From Arenicellales bacterium (GTDB taxonomy: Bacteria > Pseudomonadota > Gammaproteobacteria > Arenicellales > JAHEKD01), in assembly GCA_028284225.1 (NCBI GenBank), contig JANQSD010000009.1, positions 1 to 64,000 on the forward strand: a DNA stretch of 64,000 bases. The letters run 5' to 3'. Shown here one piece after another: positions 25,562 through 34,933 of this stretch (the stretch's first letter is position 1; every line of letters begins with the position of its first letter). The notes beneath the pieces were generated by a model. The model was not told the origin of the DNA. It searched no databases and saw only the letters and a list, made by a program, of their open reading frames with translations. Made by a program: the position numbers and the translations under genes.

Positions 25562-25849
25562 TTATAACCCTTGCACGAGTACAGCTTGACCTGCTGAAAT
25601 TTTCAAACGAAATTCTTTTGCCTCCTCGTATTCATCTGAAAAATACCAGGACCGAGCCTGTTCAACCGACGGAAATTGAATAACTACAACACGTTCAAAA
25701 TCGAATTTCCCTTCCAAGACTTCAATTTCTCCGCCACGAACGACAAATTCTCCACCATATCGTGCTATTGAATCAGGCGACATTAATTTGTATTTCTCAA
25801 AACCTTCCTTATCAAAGACATTTTCTTGAAAAATTATATATCCTTTCAT
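25562..25849 (-). CDS. DUF1330 family protein
   Basis: 95 residues beginning MKGYIIFQENVFDKEGFEKYK and with RYGGEFVVRGGEIEVLEGKFDFERVVVIQFPSVEQARSWYFSDEYEEAKEFR, the full DUF1330 pattern (dimeric alpha/beta barrel). Its biochemical role is not established. It is upstream of the ABM-like gene and the likely promoter-proximal member of the pair. Confidence 0.85.
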   Translation of the reverse strand: MKGYIIFQENVFDKEGFEKYKLMSPDSIARYGGEFVVRGGEIEVLEGKFDFERVVVIQFPSVEQARSWYFSDEYEEAKEFRLKISAGQAVLVQGL

Positions 25850-26139
25850 GTTTATCTATCCGGAAACTCTGAGGTGATAATACCCCTGTTTATGGCAAAA
25901 CATTAGTGAAAAATGAAAAACAGCTGATTGTATTTTTTTATTGATTTAACCGTTTGCCAGCAATTGATTAAAATATGTTTTCGTTACCATAAAAAACGAA
26001 GTCAAACTTAACGGCTTGTATTCTAAATTCAATCTTTTCAGTTAACTCAGAATCGGATAGTAGTTACCCATTTTTCTTTCTGAACAATTAGAGTTTGATT
26101 CTATTATTTTCGCGGTTGTACGAATTATTGGTTGTATGC

Positions 26140-27774
26140 TCACGATTTCTTGTGTTTTCGTGGCGGCACATTTTTTGTTTTTGCATAAGAATCATCTACG
26201 GGAATCTTCAATTTTTCAACTTTATATCCAAATCCACTCAATGTTTTATAAGTATTATTTAGGTTTACTCTTGAGAAAAATGGTAGATACAATTCTTCAG
26301 CTTCAGAATCACTTATTACAGCATAGATAATAGTAAATTCACCTTCATCCGGCCTTTTATGAACGTTTATTAAGTCAGAGAATGGTGATCCCAATTTTGC
26401 TCTCATCTTATCCCTAAACTCAGAATCTAGTTGAATTAACTGCCCCGAAACAAAGCCTTGAGCAAATAGATGGCTTAATACACTCGACTTTCCGTAAATT
26501 TTCACATGAATAAGTTGCTTATCAATAGAAAAGAGATCACATGCTTCAATTTGCCCATGTCCACCGCCATGGAAAATTTTATTCTCATCATCAAGTAAAG
26601 CAAATTGCTCTGGAAATGCATTAGAGACATCTCGGTTATATTTTCCCTCTCCTCCACCCATATAACTAGGCAGTTTTAATGAAGAGTTTGCTATATGACT
26701 AAATTCATCATTGGTTTTAGTCACAAAGTCTTGACTTACTTTAAACCACTTTCCGTCGTTAAGTATGTATTTATTACTATCGTAATCAATTTCGGCATAC
26801 AGACATTTGTGAACAGGCCATGATGCATAAACCTGATTGTGATCTTCATCTGCACAAAAAACACGCCGTAGTTTTAACAGATCGACAGTTATAGATTGAC
26901 CACCTCTAACAGTCGAAAGAAATCCCTCAAGATTAATATCTGGATGAACTAACTTTCTTCCGTTTGTATACATAAAGCCTTTAACGGAATCCCAATTAAT
27001 TATTTGGGGGATCGACAACCACAAATTTGAATAGTCTTTGTTCTGAAATTTTGCTTCGAGCTGCTCATTGAGTACATCCACGACCATCGATGTGCTCTTG
27101 ACTACTGATATGTTATTAACCCATTGGTAATCAGTGGCAGTAAGATCTTCTTCAAATTTATCTTTGTACGCAGATAAAAGAGATGGCAAATTTGATAATC
27201 TCATTTCAACTACCACAGAAAGAGAATCAGTCCCTGTCATTCTCTTTCCGAGGGCATGATTTTTTGGGGCTCCTACGATTGCTTTGAGCATATCCTGTTC
27301 AACATCAAGACCAAACTGATCAGCAGTTGTCTCATACCCTGACTGGATTCTTGTGTGGCTTTCGATGGAGTCAAGTGATTGCTTGTCAATACACCTGAAG
27401 CTTTCTTTATCAACTGAGTTTAATGCTACTAAGAGGCCAAACCGCTCCTCACAAACATCGTCTTGGATTAAAAACCGTCCTCCTTGGCCAAATACCAGAA
27501 TAAAATAGCGTCTATTTACTTCTAATAAAAATGCAGCTGAAACGTTTGTAGTTTTACCTATTAAATTTATATCAACAACTTCACGAAACATGGATGCCCA
27601 TTTCGGATATTTCTCTGGGGAATGCTTTATATATAAGAGTCCATTACCGTATCCGGATATCGGAATATTTATAGGGTTTCTACACGAATTCGCTTTAATT
27701 ATTTCGTCAGGTTTAGAATATTTATCCTTAACAAGAAATATATTGAGTTGAGTATTATGTTTCTTTTCAGCCAT
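26140..27774 (-). CDS. TIGR04141/DUF6119 sporadic protein, candidate defence gene
   Basis: 544 residues, the usual length of this family. It begins NTQLNIFLVKDKYSKPDEIIK and contains FLLEVNRRYFILVFGQGGRFLIQDDVCEERFGLLVALNSVD and later RMTGTDSLSVVVEMRLSNLPSLL, which I recognise as TIGR04141 (DUF6119). The family is scattered across bacteria and often found beside restriction or other defence genes; no enzymatic function is established. Here it is alone, AT-rich relative to neighbours, and bounded by 250-300 and 130 bases of AT-rich non-coding DNA, which suggests acquisition. No integrase or partner gene is visible. Confidence 0.75.
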   Translation of the reverse strand: MAEKKHNTQLNIFLVKDKYSKPDEIIKANSCRNPINIPISGYGNGLLYIKHSPEKYPKWASMFREVVDINLIGKTTNVSAAFLLEVNRRYFILVFGQGGRFLIQDDVCEERFGLLVALNSVDKESFRCIDKQSLDSIESHTRIQSGYETTADQFGLDVEQDMLKAIVGAPKNHALGKRMTGTDSLSVVVEMRLSNLPSLLSAYKDKFEEDLTATDYQWVNNISVVKSTSMVVDVLNEQLEAKFQNKDYSNLWLSIPQIINWDSVKGFMYTNGRKLVHPDINLEGFLSTVRGGQSITVDLLKLRRVFCADEDHNQVYASWPVHKCLYAEIDYDSNKYILNDGKWFKVSQDFVTKTNDEFSHIANSSLKLPSYMGGGEGKYNRDVSNAFPEQFALLDDENKIFHGGGHGQIEACDLFSIDKQLIHVKIYGKSSVLSHLFAQGFVSGQLIQLDSEFRDKMRAKLGSPFSDLINVHKRPDEGEFTIIYAVISDSEAEELYLPFFSRVNLNNTYKTLSGFGYKVEKLKIPVDDSYAKTKNVPPRKHKKS

Positions 27775-27907
27775 TATCCCTTTCTATGCGATTTATTTTT
27801 TTATGATTAGAAAAGATATAATACCTTAATTTATTTTCATTTTTTGTTAAATTTTCACTGCTGTTATCGTTCTTGGGCCTTCTTCTTGCAATGACAATCA
27901 ATGAGAT

Positions 27908-28846
27908 TCAAATCACCCAGGCTCTGTCTTTTGACGGATTTATCCCATAGTGTTTTTTATAAACCCGTGAAAATGTTTCGGGGTTATCGAAGCCGCAGGA
28001 CAGGGCGATGTCGCTGACTTTATCGTGTGAGTTGATCAGCAGATTTTTTGCATGCTCCAGCCTGAGTGATAGGTAGTATTTGGCCGGGCTGGTTTGTAAG
28101 TAACGTTTGAACAGGCGGTTGATTTGCCAGATTTTAAGATCAGTTGACCGGCAAACTTGTTCCAGCGTTAATGGGTCTTCAATGTGACTGAGCATCAGTT
28201 CTACGCAGCGGGCCAGGTCACGATTAATTTTAGGAATTAATCTGGCTTGAGGAAATATACCCTGAGATTCGTTAATTTCATGAGGCGTGTAATTCAGAAT
28301 TTGGGCAGTTCGTTCGGCGAGTTGGGGGCTACAAAAATGACTGATCAAGGCCAGGGTTAAGTCCACGGTGGCAACACCGCCGGCACTGGAACCTTGTTTA
28401 GGCGAAAAGTAAAACATCTTATCGGTGAATTTGCTTTTCGGGAATTCACTCATATAGCCGCTGATAGCTTCGTAATGAACGGCGGCAGGATGGTGATAGA
28501 GCAAACCTGCCTTAGCGAAAATATAGGCACCGGTATCGACACAAGCCATAGTGCTGCCGTGGTTGGCTTTGCGGCGCAGCCAGTTAATCAGGGCAGGTTC
28601 AATGGTACTTTCGACATTGTAAGAAGCAAGCAGAATTACTACATCCGAGCGGCGCTGATCCAGCTCGGCGTCAGGCTTAACCATAAAACCGCTGGACGAA
28701 GTCACTGCCTCACCACTTTGGCTTAAGATCCGCCAACTGAACTGTTGCTTGGTACTTTCCCGGTTGGCAATACGTAAAGGCTCAGTTACCAGGCTCAACG
28801 AAAGCACCGGGAAACGTTCAACTACCACAATATCGACAGTAATCAT
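27908..28846 (-). CDS. GlxA/CdhR-like AraC-family regulator (DJ-1 domain)
   Basis: 312 residues from the ATG at 28846 (MITVDIVVVERFPVLSLSL); the frame extends to 28873 but the extra residues are not typical. N-terminal DJ-1/PfpI domain (about 1-170) with VACVDTGAYIFAKAGLL in the nucleophile-elbow position, then a C-terminal AraC HTH pair (about 215-312; LEHAKNLLINSHDKVSDIALSCGFDNPETFSRVYKKHYG). CdhR, GbdR and ArgR-type GlxA regulators control carnitine, betaine and arginine catabolism in Pseudomonas. It is divergent from the butyrobetaine-hydroxylase-like gene, so it probably controls that cluster. Confidence 0.88.
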   Translation of the reverse strand: MITVDIVVVERFPVLSLSLVTEPLRIANRESTKQQFSWRILSQSGEAVTSSSGFMVKPDAELDQRRSDVVILLASYNVESTIEPALINWLRRKANHGSTMACVDTGAYIFAKAGLLYHHPAAVHYEAISGYMSEFPKSKFTDKMFYFSPKQGSSAGGVATVDLTLALISHFCSPQLAERTAQILNYTPHEINESQGIFPQARLIPKINRDLARCVELMLSHIEDPLTLEQVCRSTDLKIWQINRLFKRYLQTSPAKYYLSLRLEHAKNLLINSHDKVSDIALSCGFDNPETFSRVYKKHYGINPSKDRAWVI

Positions 28847-28948
28847 GAAGCTAATTATGCTTAAAAAAATCAATTAAGTGCAAATTATAGTCAAGATAAC
28901 TATTCAGCTGGTTGGTAGCATTTAAGTCTCACAGAACGAGGTTAAATC

Positions 28949-30133
28949 ATGATGACAAGTGAATTGCCCTGGACTCCCGACTTTGAAGTCTATGATCTTA
29001 ACCACAAGATTGACGAAGTCGGCATTGTAGCAACCGGAATTGAAGTAACTTGGGATGATGGGCAGCGCAGCATTCATAATAATTTCTTGTTACGCGAGAA
29101 CAGCCCGGATGAACAAACAGTGCATCCGCTATCGCGGGAAATGTTGATCTCACCACTGGATTTGCCGGACGATTTGCAGGCTGTTGACGCTACGACCGAT
29201 GATAGCGGGGCGCTGGTGGTCACCTGGTCAGATCATCATCAAAGTCGTTTTCACCCCGGATGGTTGCGCGATCATGCCTGGATTGATGAATCAAAAAAAA
29301 TCGATTCAAGGATTCTTTGGAAAGCTTTGGACATGCCTGATCCACCCACCTTTGATGGCAAGGCGGCTATTGAAGACGATAGTGTTTTGTTAGCCTGGCT
29401 GGAGGCTTTATGTGATGTGGGCGTTTCACGTCTGCAAGGCCTGCAAGATTCGGATGCCATGTTGTTTGATGTGGTCCATCGCATTGGATCAATCCGGGAA
29501 ACCAATTTCGGCCGCATGTATGTACTGGAAATTAAAGACGATCCGGATAGTAATGCCTTTACCTCCAGCGCTTTAATTCAACACATGGATATGCCGACTC
29601 GGGAGAACCCGCCCGGGTTGCAGTTTTTATATTGCCGGCGCAATACCACTACAGGCGGTGAAGGTGTTTATGTTGACGCATTCAAAGTGGCTGAGGATAT
29701 GCGCAACGAGGAGCCGGAAGTATTTGAAGCATTGACGACAATCAACTGGGAATTTCGCAATAAATCCAAAACCTCGGACTATCGTGCCAGCGGTCCAATT
29801 ATTGGCCTCGACGAACAAGGCCATCCTAATGATGTACGCATAACTGCCTGGTTACGTGCACCTTTGAAAGCAGCACCACAAGTGGTTGAACAAGCATATC
29901 GATCTGTCAGGCAGTTTATGCGCCGCACCGAAAGCCCCGAGTATCAAATGATTATCAAATATCGTCCCGGTGATTTATTGGCTTTTGACAACCGCCGTGC
30001 CTTGCATGGCCGACGCGGTTATGATGCTAAAGGCGGGGAGCGTTACATTGAAGGTTGCTATGCGGATCGCGATGACCTGTATTCAAAGATTCGAACGCTT
30101 AGACGCGATTTTAAAGCTAAGAATATGAGTTAG
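28949..30133 (+). CDS. Gamma-butyrobetaine hydroxylase-like 2OG/Fe(II) dioxygenase
   Basis: 394 residues. The TauD-type catalytic domain has the iron ligands His212 and Asp214 (QHMDMP) and His353 (ALHGRRGY), with an Arg following as 2-oxoglutarate anchor. The N-terminus holds two consecutive GBBH-like_N stretches (VTWDDGQRSIHNNFLLREN and VTWSDHHQSRFHPGWLRDHAW) rather than one, and neither has the zinc cysteines of human BBOX1. Family enzymes hydroxylate gamma-butyrobetaine to carnitine; a related trimethylated or acylated amine is possible. First gene of the operon, two bases before the CoA ligase. Confidence 0.85.
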   Translation: MMTSELPWTPDFEVYDLNHKIDEVGIVATGIEVTWDDGQRSIHNNFLLRENSPDEQTVHPLSREMLISPLDLPDDLQAVDATTDDSGALVVTWSDHHQSRFHPGWLRDHAWIDESKKIDSRILWKALDMPDPPTFDGKAAIEDDSVLLAWLEALCDVGVSRLQGLQDSDAMLFDVVHRIGSIRETNFGRMYVLEIKDDPDSNAFTSSALIQHMDMPTRENPPGLQFLYCRRNTTTGGEGVYVDAFKVAEDMRNEEPEVFEALTTINWEFRNKSKTSDYRASGPIIGLDEQGHPNDVRITAWLRAPLKAAPQVVEQAYRSVRQFMRRTESPEYQMIIKYRPGDLLAFDNRRALHGRRGYDAKGGERYIEGCYADRDDLYSKIRTLRRDFKAKNMS

Positions 30134-30134
30134 T

Positions 30135-32255
30135 ATGAATTCCTTAGCTAACGGTCGCTCTGAACGGATTAAGCAAATGCTAAATCCGAATAGTGTGGTC
30201 ATGATTGGCGGTTCAAATTTGAAGTCGGCAATTGCTTTTACCCGAACCAAGCGCTATCGCGGACGCATTTATGTCATTAATCCATTCCATGATGAAATCG
30301 CAGGTATCCGTTGTTTGAAGTCGGTCAGTGAGTTGTCTGAAGTGCCTGAGCTGGCGTTTGTTTCTGTTCCCAAAGAATTCGTCATCGATACTGTACAAGC
30401 GTTGTCCGGCCTGGGTGTGACAGGTGCGATTTGTAATAGCGCCGGGTTTTCTGAATTACAAGAAGACGGCATTGACCGTGAAGCTCAATTGGTTGAAGCT
30501 GCAGGCGATATGCCGATGCTTGGTCCCAACTGTCCGGGCTTTGCCAATTTCGTTGATAATGCGGTATTCATGCAAGATCACTTTGGTGATCATGAACATG
30601 TAGAACAAGGCGTTGCAGTGATTTCCAATGGAGGCGCCTATCTTTCCGATATTGCCTGCGCACGTCGATCACTATCTGTGGCTTATTCGATCGGAGTAGG
30701 TAATCAGGCCATGCTCAGCATAGGTGACATGCTGGGTATCGTGCTGGATGATCCGCGAATCAAAGCGGTTAATTTGTATATAGAAAGTTTCCATAACGTA
30801 CCTGCGTTAAGCAGGGCAGCATTAAAAGCCGTTAGAAAAAATATTCCCGTGGTGGTGGTTAAAGGCGGACAAACAGCAGCCGGTGAGCGTGCAGCCCAAA
30901 CACATACCGCTTCTATTGCTGGTGATCACGTTGTCGCTTCAGCATTATTTGAGCGCTTCGGATTTATTCAGGCAATCAACCCGGTCCAGGCTATTGAAAC
31001 GCTAAAAATGCTGACCTGCACTAAACGACCGCAAGGGCCACGAGTTGCGTTTGCCACCAGTTCTGGTTCCTATGCCGTATTAGGTGGGGATGCAGCGCAG
31101 CGGGCCGGGCTAGATGTGCCGCCAATGTCTGAACAGATTATTGAAGCAATTAAGCCTCAGATCCCTCACTTTGTTTTGCCCAGTAACCCGTTGGATATTT
31201 CTGAATCCCAATTCGAGACTGACGATGTTCACCAAAAAGTATTTAACACGTTTCTGACAGGTGATGACTATGACATCGCGATACTGGTAATGAGCTTTCC
31301 GCCCCCCGGGGGTTGGGAGTCTGAAAGCTGGTATCGAACTGCGGAAAATTTTGCCAAAGTCTGCCAACAACTGCAGTTGCCCTGTGCGTTTGTCAACACC
31401 ATACCGGAAGATTTACCTGAAGATGCTCGTGCGCAAATGGTAAAGCAGGGGTTAGCACCACTCATGGGTATCGATCACGGCATGCAGGCCATTGGTGATG
31501 CAGTGAGAGCAAAACGGGTGCAAGATTGTTTAGCCAAACTCACAGATGATGAAATTTTATTGCCCGAGTTCAGACGTAGTGTTGCCGCTGTCCATTCATT
31601 TGATGAAGCTACCGCTAAAAAGAAGTTGTCGCCATATGGTGTTACAGTTCCTATCAGTTGCGTTATTAATTTTTCGGATGAAATCCTGCAGCCGCTTAAC
31701 TATCCTATTGTGGTGAAAGCACTATCTAGTGATCTGCTGCATAAGACTGAGCTAGGCGCGGTTGAGTTAAACATAAATGACCATGCGCAATTGCAACAGG
31801 CGATAACATCAATCAAACAGCGTGTTGATCTAAATATGCCGGGTGCCCGAATCGATAAGTTTTTGGTCGAGCAAATGATTTCTGGTGCAGTGGCAGAGTT
31901 GATGGTGAGTATACGTTATGTTGATCGGATCGGTCTGGCGTTAATCTTGGCGGTTGGTGGCGTGGCAGTTGAACTGTTGCGCGATTCTGTAACGGTAATG
32001 ATACCGGCATCAAGACAGACAATTGCCGATGCCTTAAAACAACTTAAGTTATATCCTCTATTAAGTGGCTGGCGCGGTGAACCGTCAGCGGATATAGATG
32101 CAGTTTTGGACGTGATTGAGGCAATGGTGAGGTTTGCTCAAGATCACACAGAACAGCTTGAAACCCTGGAAGTGAATCCATTGATAGTTTGTGAAAAGGG
32201 TAAAGGTGCATATGCTGTTGATGCAGTGTTAACCATGAGACAAGATCATGACTGA
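30135..32255 (+). CDS. ADP-forming acyl-CoA ligase (acetate-CoA-ligase family)
   Basis: 706 residues, single-chain form with CoA-binding domain (LNPNSVVMIGGSN, about 15-30), succinyl-CoA-ligase-like domain and C-terminal ATP-grasp (about 480-706; YPIVVKALSSDLLHKTELGAVELN). The phosphorylatable histidine is His257 (AAQTHTASIAGD). Such NDP-forming ligases couple ATP to CoA thioester formation on small carboxylates. The gene starts one base after the hydroxylase stop and overlaps the CoA transferase by eight bases, so all three are coupled and it most likely activates a betaine or acyl intermediate of this pathway. Confidence 0.9.
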   Translation: MNSLANGRSERIKQMLNPNSVVMIGGSNLKSAIAFTRTKRYRGRIYVINPFHDEIAGIRCLKSVSELSEVPELAFVSVPKEFVIDTVQALSGLGVTGAICNSAGFSELQEDGIDREAQLVEAAGDMPMLGPNCPGFANFVDNAVFMQDHFGDHEHVEQGVAVISNGGAYLSDIACARRSLSVAYSIGVGNQAMLSIGDMLGIVLDDPRIKAVNLYIESFHNVPALSRAALKAVRKNIPVVVVKGGQTAAGERAAQTHTASIAGDHVVASALFERFGFIQAINPVQAIETLKMLTCTKRPQGPRVAFATSSGSYAVLGGDAAQRAGLDVPPMSEQIIEAIKPQIPHFVLPSNPLDISESQFETDDVHQKVFNTFLTGDDYDIAILVMSFPPPGGWESESWYRTAENFAKVCQQLQLPCAFVNTIPEDLPEDARAQMVKQGLAPLMGIDHGMQAIGDAVRAKRVQDCLAKLTDDEILLPEFRRSVAAVHSFDEATAKKKLSPYGVTVPISCVINFSDEILQPLNYPIVVKALSSDLLHKTELGAVELNINDHAQLQQAITSIKQRVDLNMPGARIDKFLVEQMISGAVAELMVSIRYVDRIGLALILAVGGVAVELLRDSVTVMIPASRQTIADALKQLKLYPLLSGWRGEPSADIDAVLDVIEAMVRFAQDHTEQLETLEVNPLIVCEKGKGAYAVDAVLTMRQDHD

Positions 32256-33429
32256 GCCGTTAACAGGCATCAAAGTTCTGGATTTATCCATGAATGCGCC
32301 CGGCCCGTTGGCGTCGATGTTGCTGGCCGACTTTGGTGCCGAGGTGATCCATGTGATACGTCCGGGGATGAAAAACTTTGGGCAAACCTATGGTGGTGAT
32401 ATTGGTAACGACCCTTATGTTAATTCACGGTTTCAGCCTTACGATGCCGTGATGCGTAATAAGCGTTCGCTGGCACTGAATCTCAAGCACGATAAAGGCA
32501 AAACCATTTTCCTGGACATGGTTAAACAGGCGGATGTGCTGATTGAAGAATTTCGTCCGGGAAAACTGGACAAGCTTGGCCTGGGATACGAGCAACTTAA
32601 AGCCCTGAATCCAGGTTTGATTTACTGTTCTGTGACCGGCTATGGCCAAAGCGGCCCTATGCGTGAAGCAGCCGGGCATGACATTAATTACCTGGCCATG
32701 ACCGGTGCTTTGGACATGATTCGTGCTGGTGATGGCAAGCCCATTAACCCACAAAATATACTTTCCGACAACGGTGGCGCGTCCATGAGTGCAGTCGTGG
32801 GTATTTTGCTGGCGCTGATTCAGCGCCAAAAAACCGGCCAGGGTCAATACGTGGATGCCAACTGCACCGACTCGGTTATCTACCTAATGGCTGATCTATT
32901 TTCGACTGCATTGGGCGGCAACCACTCATCGTCAAGCTTTCGCGATTCGTTTACCGGCACCTTGCCTAATTACCGCGCTTATCGTTGTGCGGATAACAAG
33001 TGGTTGTCCATAGGTGCGTTGGAAGCTCACTTTTGCCAGGCCTTATTCGATGGTTTGGAGCAACCTGAGCTCATGCAGTTGTTGGAAGATCAAACTCGCT
33101 GGCCCGAATTGATTGATCGTTTGGAGCAATTGTTTGCCTTACAAACTAGGGATTACTGGATTGAAAAATTAGCCGGCGCTGATACTTGTGTAACCCCCGT
33201 CTTATCCATAGAAGAAGTTGCCGAGCATCCACAAACCCAAGCGCGTGAATCAATCGTTGAAAAGTTCGGACTAAAACAAGTAGGAATCACGCCTAAGTTA
33301 TCGGACAGTCCGGGATCGATTAAATCTGCACCAACGACTCCAGGAAATGACTCCGCACAAATTTTACAAGAGCTTGGGATTTCGACTACTGAATATGAAT
33401 ACCTAAAAGCCCAGGGCATCACGGAATGA
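32248..33429 (+). CDS. CaiB/BaiF family CoA-transferase (class III)
   Basis: 393 residues of class III CoA-transferase. Visible are the start GIKVLDLSMNAPGPLASMLLADFGAEVIHVIRPG, and the active-site aspartate in AAGHDINYLAMTGAL (Asp145). Class III enzymes move CoA between carboxylates through a glutamyl/aspartyl anhydride. In the carnitine pathway CaiB makes crotonobetainyl-CoA or carnitinyl-CoA; the neighbouring hydroxylase and crotonase fit that or a similar betaine. Ends at the repeat array. The presence of both an ATP ligase and a transferase suggests one primes and the other recycles CoA. Confidence 0.9.
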   Translation: MTEPLTGIKVLDLSMNAPGPLASMLLADFGAEVIHVIRPGMKNFGQTYGGDIGNDPYVNSRFQPYDAVMRNKRSLALNLKHDKGKTIFLDMVKQADVLIEEFRPGKLDKLGLGYEQLKALNPGLIYCSVTGYGQSGPMREAAGHDINYLAMTGALDMIRAGDGKPINPQNILSDNGGASMSAVVGILLALIQRQKTGQGQYVDANCTDSVIYLMADLFSTALGGNHSSSSFRDSFTGTLPNYRAYRCADNKWLSIGALEAHFCQALFDGLEQPELMQLLEDQTRWPELIDRLEQLFALQTRDYWIEKLAGADTCVTPVLSIEEVAEHPQTQARESIVEKFGLKQVGITPKLSDSPGSIKSAPTTPGNDSAQILQELGISTTEYEYLKAQGITE

Positions 33430-33439
33430 AAAAGCATAG

Positions 33440-34040
33440 TCTGTCATCCCGAGAAGGCCCTTTGGCCATAAACAACGCAACGAAGGATCTCTTAATGACT
33501 CCCAAGTCATGTCATCCCGTTGGAGCGCCAGCGATCGAGGGATCTGCTAATAACAGCTCGGACCTAAATTCAAACAAGTGCTTATTCACAGAGATTCTTC
33601 CACTCGCTCATGCTTCGCTCGGTCGGAATGACATACACCCCGTCATCTTAAGCTATCCCTACCCTCCTTGGGACAGACGAAGTAGCATGAGGACCTCTTA
33701 ATGACTCTTAAGGCATGTCATCCCGTTGGAGCGCCAGCGATCGAGGGATCTGCTAATAACAACTCGGACCTAAATTCAAACAAGTGCTTATTCACAGAGA
33801 TTCCTCCACTCGCTCATGCTTCGTTCGATCGGAATGACATATGCCTCGTCATCCTGATTTGTCCATGCCTATGTAAGGACGGGCTAAGTAGCATGAGGAC
33901 CTCTTAATGACTCCTAAGGCATGTCATCCCGTTGGAGCGCCAGCGATCGAGGGATCTCCAAATAACTGCTCGAACCTAAATCGAAACGAATGCTTATTCA
34001 CGGAGATTCTTCCATTCGCTATTACTCATTCCGAATGACA
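33440..34040 (+). repeat. Tandem array of 206-bp repeats
   Basis: The marker CTCTTAATGACT occurs at 33489, 33695 and 33901, giving an exact period of 206 bases twice; the last unit is cut short at about 34040. Each unit holds GTCATCCCGTTGGAGCGCC, AGCGATCGAGGGATCT, GAGATTC(T/C)TCCACTCGCT and CGGAATGACAT, so each is itself bounded by inverted GTCAT/ATGAC ends. A partial extra left end lies at 33440-33488. The two in-frame ORFs of 91 and 68 codons arise from the repeat and are not genes. The array separates the CoA transferase from the crotonase. Confidence 0.85.
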
Positions 34041-34073
34041 AGGATTGAATTAATTATTTAAGGGAACACAACC

Positions 34074-34895
34074 ATGAACTACCAACATTTGCTCTACGAC
34101 GTCGCAGATAAAATCTGCACCATTACACTTAACCGGCCGGAAGTGCTAAACGCCGTTAATTCAAAACTCTGTACCGAGATTTCGCAGGCCTTATATGCAG
34201 CGGATCAAGACTCCTCAGTAAATGTGATCGTGATTAAAGGTAGTGGCCGGGCGTTTTGTTCAGGGCACGATCTCAAGCAAGACGCAGACGAACCACGCGA
34301 AATCTATGCTTATTACGAACACTACAAAGCCGAATTTGAAGAATTTACTACGGTCTGGAAAATCACCACGCCGGTGATCGCTTCCGTACATGGCTATTGT
34401 ATCGGCAAAGGTTTTGAAATTGCGATGATGGCAGATGTTGCCATTGTCTCCGAAGAAGTCAAAATGGGATTGGGTGAAATGCGTTATGGCATTCCCGCTA
34501 TTACCTTAACCATTCCCTGGAAAATGGGCATGAACGATGCCAAAGAAATGGTGTTAACCGGATTGGATATCAGTGCCCGCGAAGCTAAGGCACGCGGCAT
34601 GATCACCACGGTTTGTACAGCTGATGAATTAGCATCGATTACCGACAAAACCGCCAGACGCATGGCACTCATGTCCAGAGACATGCAAAAAATGCACAAA
34701 GCTTACCTAAACCGGGTCTATGACCGGATGGGATTCTGGCAGGCTAACAAAGATTACCTGGAAGTTCTCGCCATCCTCGGCACACAGCCGGTACCGGAAT
34801 ACGAACGCTTTTCTAATACCACTCAGCAAAAAGGCCTCAAAGCCGCACTCAATGAAGCCAATACGCCGTTTGATGCGTTAGAGGCTGAGGATTAA
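34074..34895 (+). CDS. Enoyl-CoA hydratase/isomerase (crotonase) family protein
   Basis: 273 residues. N-terminal ITLNRPEVLNAVNSKL, the oxyanion loop GSGRAFCSGHDL and HGYCIGKGFEIAMMADVAI are typical, and both acidic catalytic positions are retained, Glu135 (LGEMRYG) and Glu158 (AKEMVLTG). The protein is therefore probably a hydratase rather than an isomerase only. A CaiD-like role, hydrating crotonobetainyl-CoA or a related enoyl-CoA, fits the upstream operon, although the 640-base repeat array separates them and may have its own promoter. Confidence 0.9.
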   Translation: MNYQHLLYDVADKICTITLNRPEVLNAVNSKLCTEISQALYAADQDSSVNVIVIKGSGRAFCSGHDLKQDADEPREIYAYYEHYKAEFEEFTTVWKITTPVIASVHGYCIGKGFEIAMMADVAIVSEEVKMGLGEMRYGIPAITLTIPWKMGMNDAKEMVLTGLDISAREAKARGMITTVCTADELASITDKTARRMALMSRDMQKMHKAYLNRVYDRMGFWQANKDYLEVLAILGTQPVPEYERFSNTTQQKGLKAALNEANTPFDALEAED

Positions 34896-34933
34896 ATTAA
34901 ACATTGTGCTAAATCAGTTAGATGCCGCAGTTG

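Noticed and set aside
33426-33907. Two frames of 91 and 68 codons in tandem with nearly the same protein
   Set aside because: They arise from the 206-bp tandem repeat; the shared peptide is the repeat read in frame, not a gene family.
33440-34040. CRISPR array
   Set aside because: The unit is 206 bases long with nearly identical spacers and no cas genes nearby; it is a tandem repeat.
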